Assembly (NCBI GenBank): GCA_902769705.1 | Contig: CACXPX010000017.1 | Location: 1-59,612 of the forward strand | Origin: an uncultured Prevotellaceae bacterium | GTDB lineage: Bacteria; Bacteroidota; Bacteroidia; Bacteroidales; Bacteroidaceae | Length of the DNA: 59,612 bases | Direction: 5' to 3' | Shown: one piece after another, positions 8,624 through 18,489 of the stretch | Layout: each line of letters begins with the position of its first letter | How positions within the stretch are numbered: the stretch's first letter is position 1 | The notes under the pieces: generated by a model | What the model was told of the DNA's origin: nothing | What the model saw: the letters and a program-made list of their open reading frames with translations, nothing else | Databases searched by the model: none | Program-made: the position numbers and the translations under genes

Positions 8624-9538
8624 ATGGAAATCATAAGGAGTTTTGAAGATATGGTCATTCATCTGGCGCAAAAAGGAGTGCGCAAGCGGGTGGCTATTGT
8701 CTGGGCGGCCGACAACTACTCTCAAGAGTCGGTTGCCAGAGCTTTGGAAGTGGGATTCGTGGAAGCCATTTTTGTGGGTTGCCAAAAGGAAGTTGAGGCC
8801 AATCCAAAGCTGATGCGCTATGCTGACCACATCTCCTTCGTTGAGGCATCCGACCGCGACGATGCTGCCCACCGCTCTGTGGCAATGGTGCGCGAAGGCA
8901 AAGCCGACATCTTGATGAAAGGACTCATCAATACTGACAATCTGCTCCATGTTGTGCTGAATAAAGAAACAGGCATTCTGCCCCGCGGAAAAGTGCTCAC
9001 ACACATCACCGCAGCCCGTCTGCCAGAATACGAAAAACTACTCTTCTTCACTGATTCGGCCGTAATTCCCTACCCCACTCAGGAACAACGCATCCAGCAA
9101 GTGCGCTACATCACGTCTCTTTGCCACTCGTTTGGTATCGACGAACCAAAGATTTCGCTCATCCATTGCACGGAGAAGGTGAACGAGAAATACTTCCCAT
9201 TTACCGTTGGCTACAAGGAAATCATCAAGATGAGCGAGGCTGGCGAATTCGGCCCATGCATCATCGACGGACCTTTGGATTTGAAAACATCCGTGAGCCC
9301 CGAGAGCTTGCGAATCAAAGGCATTGACTCGCCAATTGGCGGAGAAGCCGATGCTTTGGTTTTCCCCGACATCGAGGCCGCTAACGTGTTCTATAAGTCC
9401 ATCACATTGTTCTTGGGAGTAGAGACGGCTGGCACTCTTCAAGGCACATTGGCGCCTGTGGTGCTCCCCTCGCGAAGCGATAGTAAGCTGTGCAAATTCT
9501 ATAGTTTGGCTTTGGCGGCCATCAGTTGCAACTCATAA
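8624..9538 (+). CDS. ptb: Phosphate butyryltransferase (phosphotransacylase)
   Basis: The protein moves an acyl group from CoA to phosphate, giving an acyl phosphate for substrate-level ATP formation with the kinase that follows. It is 304 residues, the size of Ptb rather than Pta. Family signatures include KGLINTDNLLHVVLNKETG and FTDSAVIPYPT, and near the C-terminus DALVFPDIEAANVFYKS. Buk starts 28 nt downstream, so the two form the classic ptb-buk pair. Butyryl-, isobutyryl- or branched-chain acyl-CoA are all possible substrates; the window holds no butyryl-CoA synthesis genes to decide. Confidence 0.9.
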   Translation: MEIIRSFEDMVIHLAQKGVRKRVAIVWAADNYSQESVARALEVGFVEAIFVGCQKEVEANPKLMRYADHISFVEASDRDDAAHRSVAMVREGKADILMKGLINTDNLLHVVLNKETGILPRGKVLTHITAARLPEYEKLLFFTDSAVIPYPTQEQRIQQVRYITSLCHSFGIDEPKISLIHCTEKVNEKYFPFTVGYKEIIKMSEAGEFGPCIIDGPLDLKTSVSPESLRIKGIDSPIGGEADALVFPDIEAANVFYKSITLFLGVETAGTLQGTLAPVVLPSRSDSKLCKFYSLALAAISCNS

Positions 9539-9566
9539 TTCCTAACTCATAAATATCTAAAACGCC

Positions 9567-10628
9567 ATGTATATACTAGTGATTAACCCCGGCTCCACTT
9601 CCACGAAGATAGCCGTTTACGACGACTCAAAGCCCATGTTGCTGAGGAGTATTCAGCACACGCCCGAAGACTTGAGCCAATTTGAGGAAATAACCGACCA
9701 GTTCGGGTTCCGCAAACAAATAGTAATCAACGAGTTGAAACGCATGAATGTGCCTTTCGATTTTGCTGCCGTTATCGGTCGTGGAGGACTTGCCAAACCT
9801 GTGGCGGGAGGTGTTTACGAGATTAATCAGAAGATGCTCGACGACACTCGTTCTGCCATTCACAAGCATGCATGCGACCTTGGTTGCATCATAGCGTATG
9901 AGATTGCTAAGGACATTCCTGGCTGTAGGAGTTTTATTGCCGACCCGGGCGTGGTTGACGAGTTGAACGACTATGCCCGCATAAGTGGTTCGCCGCTGAT
10001 GAACCGCATCTGCATTTGGCACGCTTTGAACCAACGCGCTATTGCCAGACGTTTTGCCAACGAGATTGGCAAGGAATACGAAGACTTGAATCTCATCATC
10101 TGCCATTTGGGCGGAGGTATTTCTATTGCCGCACACGAACATGGTAGGGCCGTTGACGCTAACAATGCTCTTGACGGCGAGGGACCTTTCTCGCCTGAAC
10201 GTGCCGGTTCGTTGCCTGCTGCCGACCTTGTAAGGCTTTGTTTTAGCGGGAAATACACCGAAGCACAACTCTTGAAACGCATTGCCGGACAAGCGGGGTT
10301 GAATGCCCATTTGGGGACAAACAACATGAAAGAATTGGAGAAGCGTATTGAGGAAGGCGATGAACACGTGAAGTTGATTGTAGATGCTATGATTTACCAC
10401 ACGGCCAAAAACATAGCGGCTGAGAGTGCCGTATTGTGTGGAAAAATCGATGCCATCTTGTTGACGGGCGGCTTGGCTCGTTCGCAATATATCATCAAAA
10501 GGCTTCGCCAACGCATCGATTTCCTTGCACCCACCTATTGCTATCCGGGCGAAGACGAGATGGAGGCGCTTGCCAATAATGCTTGGGAAGTGCTTCAAGG
10601 CAGGCGCGAAGCAAAAGTGTATGAATAG
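9567..10628 (+). CDS. buk: Butyrate kinase
   Basis: This enzyme converts acyl phosphate plus ADP to the free acid plus ATP. It belongs to the ASKHA acetokinase fold: phosphate-1 motif LVINPGSTSTKIAVYD at the N-terminus, HLGGGISIAAHEHGRAVD in the middle, and ILLTGGLARS near 300 for adenosine binding. At 353 residues it matches butyrate kinase rather than acetate kinase (about 400). It directly follows ptb. The T9SS plug gene begins 51 nt after its stop codon and may be co-transcribed. Confidence 0.93.
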   Translation: MYILVINPGSTSTKIAVYDDSKPMLLRSIQHTPEDLSQFEEITDQFGFRKQIVINELKRMNVPFDFAAVIGRGGLAKPVAGGVYEINQKMLDDTRSAIHKHACDLGCIIAYEIAKDIPGCRSFIADPGVVDELNDYARISGSPLMNRICIWHALNQRAIARRFANEIGKEYEDLNLIICHLGGGISIAAHEHGRAVDANNALDGEGPFSPERAGSLPAADLVRLCFSGKYTEAQLLKRIAGQAGLNAHLGTNNMKELEKRIEEGDEHVKLIVDAMIYHTAKNIAAESAVLCGKIDAILLTGGLARSQYIIKRLRQRIDFLAPTYCYPGEDEMEALANNAWEVLQGRREAKVYE

Positions 10629-10679
10629 AAACGAACATCATATTACATAAAAAACTGAACCCGATTGAATTGAACAAGA

Positions 10680-11924
10680 ATGAATAAACTGAAGATTCTC
10701 ATTTTAGTGGTTGGATTGGCATTTGCCCAATCATCACTCGCCCAACGCCACGAAATCATCAGCGGGCGCATAGCTTCGCTTCAAGTGGTGGCTGGCGATG
10801 ATTGGTTGTCTCCACCTGTCATCACGTTAAGAGGTAACACGCCCATCAATATCGATTTTGACGACTTGACACACGAATACCATCGTTATGTCTACAAAGT
10901 GGAGCATTGTGAAGCCGATTGGACAACATCCGAAGATTTGTTTGTCAGCGATTTCATCGATGGTTTCAACGATGGAAGAGCATTGGAAGACCTTGAGGAG
11001 TCGCTCAACACAAACGTGCTTTACACCCACTATCACTTGCAGATTCCAAATGCTGAATGCCGATTGAAGATGAGCGGCAACTATCGGGTGACCATCTACG
11101 ATGAAAACAACGACAACGAAGAGATGCTAAAGGTGTATTTCATGGTGGTCGAACCCAAGATGGGCATCAGCATGAAGGTTCTGACGAATACCGACATCGA
11201 CATCAACGGCGCTCACCATCAATTGGATGTGGATTTGGATTTTGGTGGTTTCTTAGTCTCCAACCACGAACGGCAAATCAAGACCGTGATTATGCAAAAC
11301 GGCAGATGGGACAATGCTGTTCTTAATCCTAAACCTCAATATGTGAGGGGCGACGGATTGCGATGGGATCACAACAAAGATTTGATATTCCCTGCTGGAA
11401 ACGAATATCGGAAGTTCGAAATGCTCGACATGAACCATACCACGATGGGAATGGAAATGTTGGATTGGGACGGCGATAGTTATCATGCATATATTTGGCT
11501 CGACGAGCCTCGCAACAGCTATGTCTATGATGAAGACGCAAATGGTAGTTTTATCATCCGCAATACTGATTATACGGAAATCAACCGCACTTGCGATTAT
11601 CTGCTCACACATTTCCGATTGAAGTCGCCAAGATTAGATGGTGACATCTATTTGAATGGAACTTGGACAAACGACATGTTTTCCGAGCAATATCAAATGG
11701 AATACAACGAGGATGAGCAGATTTATGAAGGTATCGTGAGCTTGAAACAAGGATATTACTCATACCAATATGTGTGGTTGAAACCCGATGGGACAACAGC
11801 ACCTGTTCCTTCTGAAGGTTCGTTCTATCAAACGGAGAACAAATATCAGATGCTTGTATATTATAGAGGTGTTGGTGAACGAACTGACCAATTGGTCGGC
11901 TATCAGCAGGTTAGCAACAAATAA
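10680..11924 (+). CDS. Type IX secretion system plug protein (DUF5103)
   Basis: Residues 1-21 are a signal peptide (ILILVVGLAFAQSSLAQ). The remainder is all-beta, with the N-terminal domain of the DUF5103/T9SS plug family (LRGNTPINIDFDDL, YRYV-like strands, HCEADWTTSEDLF, DFIDGFNDGRALED). In Bacteroidota this protein is known to occlude the SprA/Sov outer-membrane pore of the type IX secretion system. The 414-residue length is typical. No other T9SS gene is in the window. Its 3' end overlaps the convergent tilS gene by 14 bp, leaving no room for a terminator between them. Confidence 0.85.
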   Translation: MNKLKILILVVGLAFAQSSLAQRHEIISGRIASLQVVAGDDWLSPPVITLRGNTPINIDFDDLTHEYHRYVYKVEHCEADWTTSEDLFVSDFIDGFNDGRALEDLEESLNTNVLYTHYHLQIPNAECRLKMSGNYRVTIYDENNDNEEMLKVYFMVVEPKMGISMKVLTNTDIDINGAHHQLDVDLDFGGFLVSNHERQIKTVIMQNGRWDNAVLNPKPQYVRGDGLRWDHNKDLIFPAGNEYRKFEMLDMNHTTMGMEMLDWDGDSYHAYIWLDEPRNSYVYDEDANGSFIIRNTDYTEINRTCDYLLTHFRLKSPRLDGDIYLNGTWTNDMFSEQYQMEYNEDEQIYEGIVSLKQGYYSYQYVWLKPDGTTAPVPSEGSFYQTENKYQMLVYYRGVGERTDQLVGYQQVSNK

Positions 11925-13242
11925 CAAGCACGCGCGCCGTACTATCGGTAACACGGAATCTGTTATCTGTTCGTTCGTTCGCCACCCAGATAATGTCCCC
12001 ATTGGAGTCTGTCACTACCAATTGGCAACGTTTCTCATAAAGCGATTTCTTGGCATCGGTAAGGAAGTCGCTTAACAATTTTGAGCCTTTCATCCCAAAC
12101 GGAACAAAACGGTCGCCAACCATAAATGGCCGAACCATAAGCGGAAACTTCACTTTGTCGGCATCAAGGCAAGCATAGTTGCGGTCTTTTATCACTTCGA
12201 AATCAGCATCTCGCTCTACAATCTTGACACGAAACTTCAGGTCATCATGATAAACGTAATTGCCTTCGATTGGCAATTTCATTTGTTTCGTTGGAATCGA
12301 TTCCGTTCGATAGATAACCAAACGTCCCCTATCCATCAACAACGTATGCCCAGCGCTTGACCATTCCCTCCCAGACTCCATGCTCTTGTTGTAAAAGATT
12401 TGTTGGATTTGAGCTGGAGCGAATCCGTATGGCTTTAATATATAATATAATGTGTATTCATTTTCGAGAATCTTCGTTGCATCATAGACCATCATGTCTT
12501 CAGTCTTTTCCACAAGAGCCTCATTAACTGTATCCTGAAACGAGTGGTTAAGAATGTCCTCGGCTGAACGAAGACGTGTGGCTGTAGTTGCAATATTCTC
12601 ACTTGCCGAAGGATTGATATCGTGAAGCAAAGGAATAATGTTCAACCGCAATTTGTTTCTGGCAATATCAGCCACCATATTTGTACTGTCCGTCACATAA
12701 TCTTGCCCGATGAAATCGAGATATTTGACAATCTCTTCTCGGCTAACAGCCAATAACGGACGCAATACATAACCGTTTCGAGGTGCCATTCCCGTCAAGC
12801 CGTGAATCCCTGTTCCACGAATAAGGTTGATGAGAACGGTTTCCACTTGATCATCACGATGATGGGCGACACAAATGCCTTGAGCATCAAGGTCTTTTCG
12901 TAAGTTTTCGAAATAGCCATAGCGAAGTTCACGCGCAGCCATCTCAATACTGATTTTGTGCAATTCTGCATACGTTCTCGTATCGAAATGGGCACGATGA
13001 ATCGGCACTTGAAGGCTATTGCATAGCTTCACACAAAACTCTTCATCTCGATTGGATTCTTCATCACGCAAATGGAAATTGCAATGACAAGCTTCAACCT
13101 TATACCCCAAATCCAATAACACCCGTAGTAAAGCCACGCTATCGGCTCCTCCCGACAACGCCACCAAATAGAGTCCATCGGACTTTAACAACTGATGACG
13201 TCCGATGAAATCGCTGATTTTATGACTAAACGGATTATTCAA
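11911..13242 (-). CDS. tilS: tRNA(Ile)-lysidine synthase
   Basis: TilS attaches lysine to C34 of the minor tRNA-Ile, letting it read AUA. The PP-loop ATP motif appears as LVALSGGADSVALLRV near residue 30. The N-terminal catalytic domain continues with HHRDDQVETVLINLIRGTG. The middle TilS domain and the C-terminal domain (PFMVGDRFVPFGMKGSKLL, SDFLTDAKKS) are complete, so it is the long form at 443 residues. Its start overlaps the upstream methyltransferase gene by 8 bp, indicating translational coupling in a three-gene operon with the exonuclease gene. Confidence 0.95.
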   Translation of the reverse strand: MNNPFSHKISDFIGRHQLLKSDGLYLVALSGGADSVALLRVLLDLGYKVEACHCNFHLRDEESNRDEEFCVKLCNSLQVPIHRAHFDTRTYAELHKISIEMAARELRYGYFENLRKDLDAQGICVAHHRDDQVETVLINLIRGTGIHGLTGMAPRNGYVLRPLLAVSREEIVKYLDFIGQDYVTDSTNMVADIARNKLRLNIIPLLHDINPSASENIATTATRLRSAEDILNHSFQDTVNEALVEKTEDMMVYDATKILENEYTLYYILKPYGFAPAQIQQIFYNKSMESGREWSSAGHTLLMDRGRLVIYRTESIPTKQMKLPIEGNYVYHDDLKFRVKIVERDADFEVIKDRNYACLDADKVKFPLMVRPFMVGDRFVPFGMKGSKLLSDFLTDAKKSLYEKRCQLVVTDSNGDIIWVANERTDNRFRVTDSTARVLVICC

Positions 13243-14419
13243 CGTACAATACTAAGCCTTTTAGATACTCGCCTTCAGGATGATAAATGTTAATGGGATG
13301 ATCAGCTGGTTGATGCAACTGATGAAGGATGCGTACTTTTCGCCCCGCAAGAGCAGCAGCCGTGAAGACGGCATTACGGAAGTTCTCCTTTGTAACCACC
13401 TGACTACAACTGAAAGTGAAGAGAATTCCACCTGGCTTGATGGACTCAAATCCTTTCACATTCAGACGCGTATAGCCCTTCAACGCGTTGTGCAAAGCAG
13501 CACGATGCTTGGCAAAAGCTGGTGGGTCAAGAATGATGAGGTCGTATTTGTTCTCATTAGCATCGAGAAATTTGAATGCATCATCACAAAAAGATTGGTG
13601 ACGTTGGTCGGCAGGGAAATTCATCTCCACATTCCTATTCGTCAAGTCAATCGCTTTCGCACTACTGTCAACGGAGTGAACCAACTTGGCTCCACCACGC
13701 AAAGCATAAACGGAAAACCCTCCCGTATAGCAGAACATGTTCAACACGCTTCTTCCCGTTGCGTATTTTTCCAAAAGCATGCGGTTCTCGCGTTGGTCGA
13801 CAAAGAAACCTGTCTTCTGTCCACGAAGCCAGTCAACATGGAATCGCAAGCCATTCTCAATAGCCGTGTTGTCATCGCTTCCACCGTAAATAAAACCGTT
13901 TTCTTGTCCCAATTCAGCTTTGAAAGGCAATGTGGTCTCACTCTTGTAATAAACATGCAGAATCCGCTCTCCCATCACCTTCGTTAATGCTTGGCAGATT
14001 TCGTGTCGGCAGACATGCATACCAACGCTATGAGCTTGCATAACAGCTGTTTTCCCATAGCAATCGATAATCAATCCGGGTAAATTATCGCCTTCTCCAT
14101 GTACCAATCGATAGGTGTTATTGTTGGGATTGTCAGCAACTCCAATGGCCAAACGGGTGTCCAAAGCCGACTTCAATCTGCTTTCCCAGAAGTTTGAATC
14201 AATCTCAACATCATGAAACGACAACACGCGAACGGCAATAGAGCCGATTTGATAATGGCCAACTGCGATGAAATCGCCGTTTTCAGTCATAACCTTTACC
14301 GTCTCGCCTTCCTTCACATCGTTGTCAACATGATGAATTGCCCCCGAAAACACCCACGGATGAAAGCGTTTCAGAGATTCTTCTTTGCCTCTTTTTAAAA
14401 CTACGGTTTTATAATTCAT
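13235..14419 (-). CDS. Class I rRNA methyltransferase, RlmI family
   Basis: An N-terminal PUA domain (VLKRGKEESLKRFHPWVFSG) is followed by an EEHEE-like linker and a Rossmann methyltransferase domain with NMFCYTGGFSVYALRGGA for SAM binding and LDPPAFAKH as the catalytic motif. This is the arrangement of RlmI, which methylates C1962 of 23S rRNA. The length, 394, agrees. The homology class is clear but the exact target base is inferred. It overlaps the exonuclease gene upstream by 4 bp and tilS downstream by 8 bp. Confidence 0.9.
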   Translation of the reverse strand: MNYKTVVLKRGKEESLKRFHPWVFSGAIHHVDNDVKEGETVKVMTENGDFIAVGHYQIGSIAVRVLSFHDVEIDSNFWESRLKSALDTRLAIGVADNPNNNTYRLVHGEGDNLPGLIIDCYGKTAVMQAHSVGMHVCRHEICQALTKVMGERILHVYYKSETTLPFKAELGQENGFIYGGSDDNTAIENGLRFHVDWLRGQKTGFFVDQRENRMLLEKYATGRSVLNMFCYTGGFSVYALRGGAKLVHSVDSSAKAIDLTNRNVEMNFPADQRHQSFCDDAFKFLDANENKYDLIILDPPAFAKHRAALHNALKGYTRLNVKGFESIKPGGILFTFSCSQVVTKENFRNAVFTAAALAGRKVRILHQLHQPADHPINIYHPEGEYLKGLVLYVE

Positions 14420-15090
14420 GCTCCACTATTATTATTGTTAGTGTCATTAGTCTCATTTTCGCATACGACTTTGTCTTCAACAACCACCAGTTCATAGTTG
14501 CCACTTTCGCGCAAACGCCTGATTTCATCGTAAAGATTGATACATGCCCACGCATCGATGGCGGCATAAAGCTTTTGTTTTTCATTCAACACATCAGCAT
14601 TCCAATTCGACAATCTTTGCCGTTTGCTAATCCGCTGATGAAAGAGGTTGGCATATAGTTTCTGAAGACTCAAGTCAACAATTCCCAAATCGCCTACCAT
14701 GTCCTGAATGTCAATGAAACGCCCAGGTGTGAAATCTGCCCTACGGCGCAAACTATTCAAGTCGTCGTGCCAAGAAAGTCCCACCATAGGAACTTTTTTG
14801 TTCTCCAAAAGCCGGATGATCGCATGCGGCATTCCCATCATGTTCAAGCGGAAGAGGAAACAGACATCTCTCGATGAAACCTGCAATAATGACACTTGAT
14901 AGTTCTCACCTTTGCGAAAAGATGGACGTGTTTCGGTATCAACGCCCAAAATATCTTGCGAGAGGAGGTAGTCAACGGCCTTCTCGGCTTCATTTGCTGC
15001 CATCACGACAATGATTTTTCCAGGAAAATCTACCGTTGGAAGTCCTGGGATTTCCTCTTTGTTAAACTTGTTATAAATCGTTTTTTTCAT
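14416..15090 (-). CDS. DEDDy 3'-5' exonuclease domain protein (RNase D-like)
   Basis: The 224 residues carry only an RNase D-like exonuclease fold. ILGVDTETRPSF supplies the Asp-Glu pair, GLSWHDDLNSLRR the third acidic residue, and YAAIDAWACINLYDEI the final Tyr-x3-Asp. There are no HRDC domains, so it is a stand-alone exonuclease rather than full RNase D. Together with the RNA methyltransferase and tilS that follow, RNA processing or decay is a reasonable guess. The promoter is TAATTTTG on the minus strand at 15111-15118. Confidence 0.88.
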   Translation of the reverse strand: MKKTIYNKFNKEEIPGLPTVDFPGKIIVVMAANEAEKAVDYLLSQDILGVDTETRPSFRKGENYQVSLLQVSSRDVCFLFRLNMMGMPHAIIRLLENKKVPMVGLSWHDDLNSLRRRADFTPGRFIDIQDMVGDLGIVDLSLQKLYANLFHQRISKRQRLSNWNADVLNEKQKLYAAIDAWACINLYDEIRRLRESGNYELVVVEDKVVCENETNDTNNNNSGA

Positions 15091-15110
15091 TTTTTATCGC
15101 TATCGACGTG

Positions 15111-15118
15111 CAAAATTA
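15111..15118 (-). promoter_or_regulatory. -7 box of the exonuclease-rlmI-tilS operon
   Basis: TAATTTTG on the minus strand, 20 nt before the ATG. It is the only good match upstream of the three overlapping genes and so probably drives all of them. Confidence 0.6.
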
Positions 15119-15196
15119 GAAAAAAAGTACGAAAATATGTGCGAATATGAGTTTTTTACAGTATTTTTGCACTTTGAATCGATAAAACTTGAGATT

Positions 15197-17683
15197 ATGG
15201 CAAAGAAAAAAACTGTTCGCAAGCCTAAAGGCTTAGGTGAGGCGATCGGCTTCAAAAATATTTTCAGTAACGAGAAGACGGATTTTGTGTTGGGAGTTTT
15301 CTTGTTGTTGGTGGCGGTTTACGTCATCATTGCGATGTGTTCATATCTTTCAACGGGGCAAGCCGACCAAAGCATTTTGGAAGACATGCGACCGGGTGAA
15401 TGGCTGAATAGCGACCATAAATTTGCAAATTATTGCGGTTCCATCGGCGCTCTTATCTCTTATGCCCTCATTACCGTCAATTTTGGAATTGCCGCTTTCA
15501 TGATTCCCGCCTTCATCATTCTTGTGGGATTAAGGCTGATGGGTGCCTACAAGGTTAACTTGTGGAAATGGTTCTTGGGAATGGCGTTGGTTATGGTGTG
15601 GTGTTCGGTCACTTTTGCCAAATTCCTCACCCCCATCATGAGCGACCAAGTGTATAATCCGGGTGGAAATCATGGCCTTTTCTGTGTCCAGCAATTGGAA
15701 AACATCATCGGTCCTCCGGGATTGATGGTCGTGTTGTTGCTCACGGCATTGGGATTCCTCACTTATTTGAGTGCCGAGACTATAGAAGTGGTGAGAAAGG
15801 CGCTGAATCCGCTCAAATACATCACGAGCAAAGTGAAATTCACGGTCACAAACACCCAAGACGAAAACTATAATAACGAGCAGAACACGCTTCAGCCGGC
15901 AACTGCCTACGCTGATAACGGCAACTCGATGGGTGTTATCGACACGACAAACTATCAGGAAACCGCAAACGTGAGAAAAGAAGATGCGGCACCTGTGGTG
16001 GTCGACTTGACAACAGAGGCCGTTGACGCCCAAACCACAAAAGGCGGTTTGCCCAAAACCAACACGGCCAAACCCGAAAAAGTTGCTCCATTGACGGTGG
16101 AAGCAGGCGTAAGCGAAGACAAGGCAAAGGGAAATACGCTCTCGGTGGAAGAAATCATGAAGACTCCCATCAACCCGCGTGAGCCTTTCCTGAAGTACAA
16201 GTTCCCCAGCCTCGACTTGCTCAAGAAATATGACGATGGCGGAAAACCCACCATCGACATGGAGGAAATCAAGACCAACAACGCGCGTATCGTGGAAGTC
16301 CTGAACTCGTTTGGCGTCGCCATCAAGGAAATCCACGCCACCGTAGGCCCCACCATCACGCTCTATGAAATCACTCCTGCCGAGGGTGTTAGAATCTCGA
16401 GAATCAAAAACCTTGAAGCCGACATCGCTCTTAGCCTTTCGGCACTTGGCATTCGTATCATCGCCCCAATTCCCGGCAAGGGAACCATTGGTATTGAGGT
16501 GCCGAACAAGAAGGCCAACATCGTTTCGATGGAAAGCATCCTGAACTCGAAGAAGTTCCAGGAGACAAAGATGGATTTGCCCATTGCATTGGGAAAGACC
16601 ATCACCAACGAAGTATATATGGTTGACCTGGCAAAGATTCCCCACTTGCTTGTTGCCGGTGCAACCGGTCAGGGAAAGTCTGTCGGCTTGAATGCCATCA
16701 TCACCTCTTTGCTCTACAAGAAGCATCCCAACGAGTTGAAATTGGTGTTGGTCGACCCCAAGAAGGTGGAATTCAGCATCTATACGCCATTGGCCAACCA
16801 CTTCATGGCCACTCTGCCCGAGAACGTGGAAGAGCCCATCATCACCGACGTGACAAAGGTGGTGCGTACGCTGAACTCGCTTTGCAAACTCATGGATTCG
16901 CGTTACGACTTGCTGAAGATTGCTGGTGCCCGTAACGTGAAGGAGTACAACGAGAAGTACATCAACCACAAACTCGACCTCACCAAAGGGCACGAGTACA
17001 TGCCGTATATCGTGGTGGTGATTGACGAGTTCGGCGACCTCATCATGACCGCAGGCAAGGAGATTGAGCTGCCCATTGCTCGTATTGCCCAGCTGGCACG
17101 TGCCGTGGGTATCCACATGATTATCGCCACACAACGCCCCACCACGAATATCATTACAGGTACCATCAAGGCCAACTTCCCCGGTCGTATGGCCTTCCGT
17201 GTGAGCTCGCAAATCGACTCGCGCACCATTCTCGACCAGAAGGGCGCCGACCAGCTTGTAGGCCGCGGAGACATGCTTATCCTTATCGGAAACGAGCCTG
17301 TGCGTGTGCAATGTGCCTTCGTCGATACGCCCGAAGTGGAGCGAATCAACAAGTTCATTGAGGAGCAGCCTGGTCCTATCGAACCGCTCGAGCTTCCCGA
17401 ACCTGCTTCTGAAGACGGAGGTGCCGGAGGTGGCCAAGCGGTCGACAGCCATAGTCTTGACCCCTACTTCGAAGAAGCTGCTCGTGCCATCGTGATGACA
17501 CAACAGGGCTCAACCAGCATGATTCAGCGCCGTTTTGCCATTGGATATAACCGTGCTGGACGTTTGATGGATCAGTTGGAAGCTGCTGGAGTGGTAGGAA
17601 TCGCTCAGGGCAGTAAGCCCCGCGAAGTGCTGATTGCCGATGAAAACTCGCTGAACGAATTGCTCGCAAAGCTGAGGGGATAA
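15197..17683 (+). CDS. ftsK: DNA translocase FtsK
   Basis: FtsK pumps chromosome ends through the closing septum. I place the start at 15197 (MAKKKTVRKP), 28 nt after the -7 box TATTTTTG at 15162-15169; an earlier in-frame ATG at 15137 lies upstream of that promoter. The 828 residues comprise four membrane segments (about 25-190), a linker rich in Thr, Pro and charged residues, and the RecA-like motor with Walker A GATGQGKSVGLN and Walker B VVVIDEFGDLI. The C-terminal gamma winged helix ends FAIGYNRAGRLMDQLEAAG. The LolA-like gene follows 127 nt later, an association seen in other Bacteroidales. Confidence 0.96.
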   Translation: MAKKKTVRKPKGLGEAIGFKNIFSNEKTDFVLGVFLLLVAVYVIIAMCSYLSTGQADQSILEDMRPGEWLNSDHKFANYCGSIGALISYALITVNFGIAAFMIPAFIILVGLRLMGAYKVNLWKWFLGMALVMVWCSVTFAKFLTPIMSDQVYNPGGNHGLFCVQQLENIIGPPGLMVVLLLTALGFLTYLSAETIEVVRKALNPLKYITSKVKFTVTNTQDENYNNEQNTLQPATAYADNGNSMGVIDTTNYQETANVRKEDAAPVVVDLTTEAVDAQTTKGGLPKTNTAKPEKVAPLTVEAGVSEDKAKGNTLSVEEIMKTPINPREPFLKYKFPSLDLLKKYDDGGKPTIDMEEIKTNNARIVEVLNSFGVAIKEIHATVGPTITLYEITPAEGVRISRIKNLEADIALSLSALGIRIIAPIPGKGTIGIEVPNKKANIVSMESILNSKKFQETKMDLPIALGKTITNEVYMVDLAKIPHLLVAGATGQGKSVGLNAIITSLLYKKHPNELKLVLVDPKKVEFSIYTPLANHFMATLPENVEEPIITDVTKVVRTLNSLCKLMDSRYDLLKIAGARNVKEYNEKYINHKLDLTKGHEYMPYIVVVIDEFGDLIMTAGKEIELPIARIAQLARAVGIHMIIATQRPTTNIITGTIKANFPGRMAFRVSSQIDSRTILDQKGADQLVGRGDMLILIGNEPVRVQCAFVDTPEVERINKFIEEQPGPIEPLELPEPASEDGGAGGGQAVDSHSLDPYFEEAARAIVMTQQGSTSMIQRRFAIGYNRAGRLMDQLEAAGVVGIAQGSKPREVLIADENSLNELLAKLRG

Positions 17684-17810
17684 GCCTTCCGCGCGCTTTT
17701 TGACTCCCTTTCACAACTTGTGGACGCAAAGTTAAATAATTGAAACACGATATAACATTTGGCCTCCAACAACGTCTATAAGGTATATAAAGGATTAAAA
17801 CAGTAAGGAT

Positions 17811-18419
17811 ATGAAAAGATTAATGTTAGTTTCAATCTTGTTTGTGGCAGCCATCTGTGCCAATGCGCAAAATGCCACACAAGCACGGAAAGTGCTCGAC
17901 AAGACAGCCTCTGTCATCGGACGTAAAGGCGGCGCAAGCGCCAATTTCAAGATATCAAGTGCGAAAATAGGAGCCACCAGCGGCACCATAGCCATCAAGG
18001 GCAACAAGTTCCACGCTAGAACGCCCGAAGCCATTGTTTGGTATGATGGCAAAACCCAATGGAGCTACATGAAGTCCACCGAGGAGGTGAACGTTACCAC
18101 TCCCAACGAAGCCCAACAGATGGCCATGAACCCTTATCAGTTCATTAACATCTACAAGAAAGGCTACGCTCTCTCGATGACTACTACGGCCAGCGCATAC
18201 AACGTCCACTTGAAGGCACAAAACACCAGCCGTAGCGCCCAGGAACTCTACATCCTCATCGACAAGAAGACCTATCGGCCTACCCAAGTGAAGATGCGCG
18301 AGGGAAAGACATGGACCACCATCAACATCACCAACTTCCAGGCGAAAGACCAGCCCGATGGTGTGTTTGTTTTCAAGTCAAAAGACTTCCCCGATGCCGA
18401 GGTGATTGACCTCAGATAA
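17811..18419 (+). CDS. LolA-like outer-membrane lipoprotein carrier protein
   Basis: A signal peptide (LVSILFVAAICANAQ) precedes an all-beta domain of the LolA type: repeated Thr/Ser/Lys strands, WYDGKTQWSY and a C-terminal half with MREGKTWTTINITNFQAK. At 202 residues it matches LolA, which carries lipoproteins across the periplasm. It could instead be a LolA-fold relative, since the conserved hydrophobic cavity cannot be judged by eye. An AAGGAT sequence precedes the ATG. It lies between ftsK and the DUF5687 gene. Confidence 0.8.
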   Translation: MKRLMLVSILFVAAICANAQNATQARKVLDKTASVIGRKGGASANFKISSAKIGATSGTIAIKGNKFHARTPEAIVWYDGKTQWSYMKSTEEVNVTTPNEAQQMAMNPYQFINIYKKGYALSMTTTASAYNVHLKAQNTSRSAQELYILIDKKTYRPTQVKMREGKTWTTINITNFQAKDQPDGVFVFKSKDFPDAEVIDLR

Positions 18420-18489
18420 AGGATTAAAGCATCAGCGGAGTGCCAATAGGCGCCCCGCATTTTCATATCAATAATAACTTTAACAAACA

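Noticed and set aside
9627-10598. Minus-strand frame of 323 codons opposite buk
   Set aside because: Antisense shadow of butyrate kinase, without promoter or family signature.
8624-10628. Claim that the organism makes butyrate as an end product
   Set aside because: Ptb and Buk alone do not prove it. No butyryl-CoA pathway genes are in the window, and other acyl-CoAs can be substrates.
15137-15196. 20-residue extension of FtsK
   Set aside because: It would start upstream of the promoter box at 15162-15169. MAKKKT at 15197 is the usual type of FtsK start.
15530-17503. Long minus-strand frame of 657 codons opposite ftsK
   Set aside because: It is the antisense shadow of a certain gene. The product is a His/Val/Asp-rich sequence with no domain, start site or promoter.
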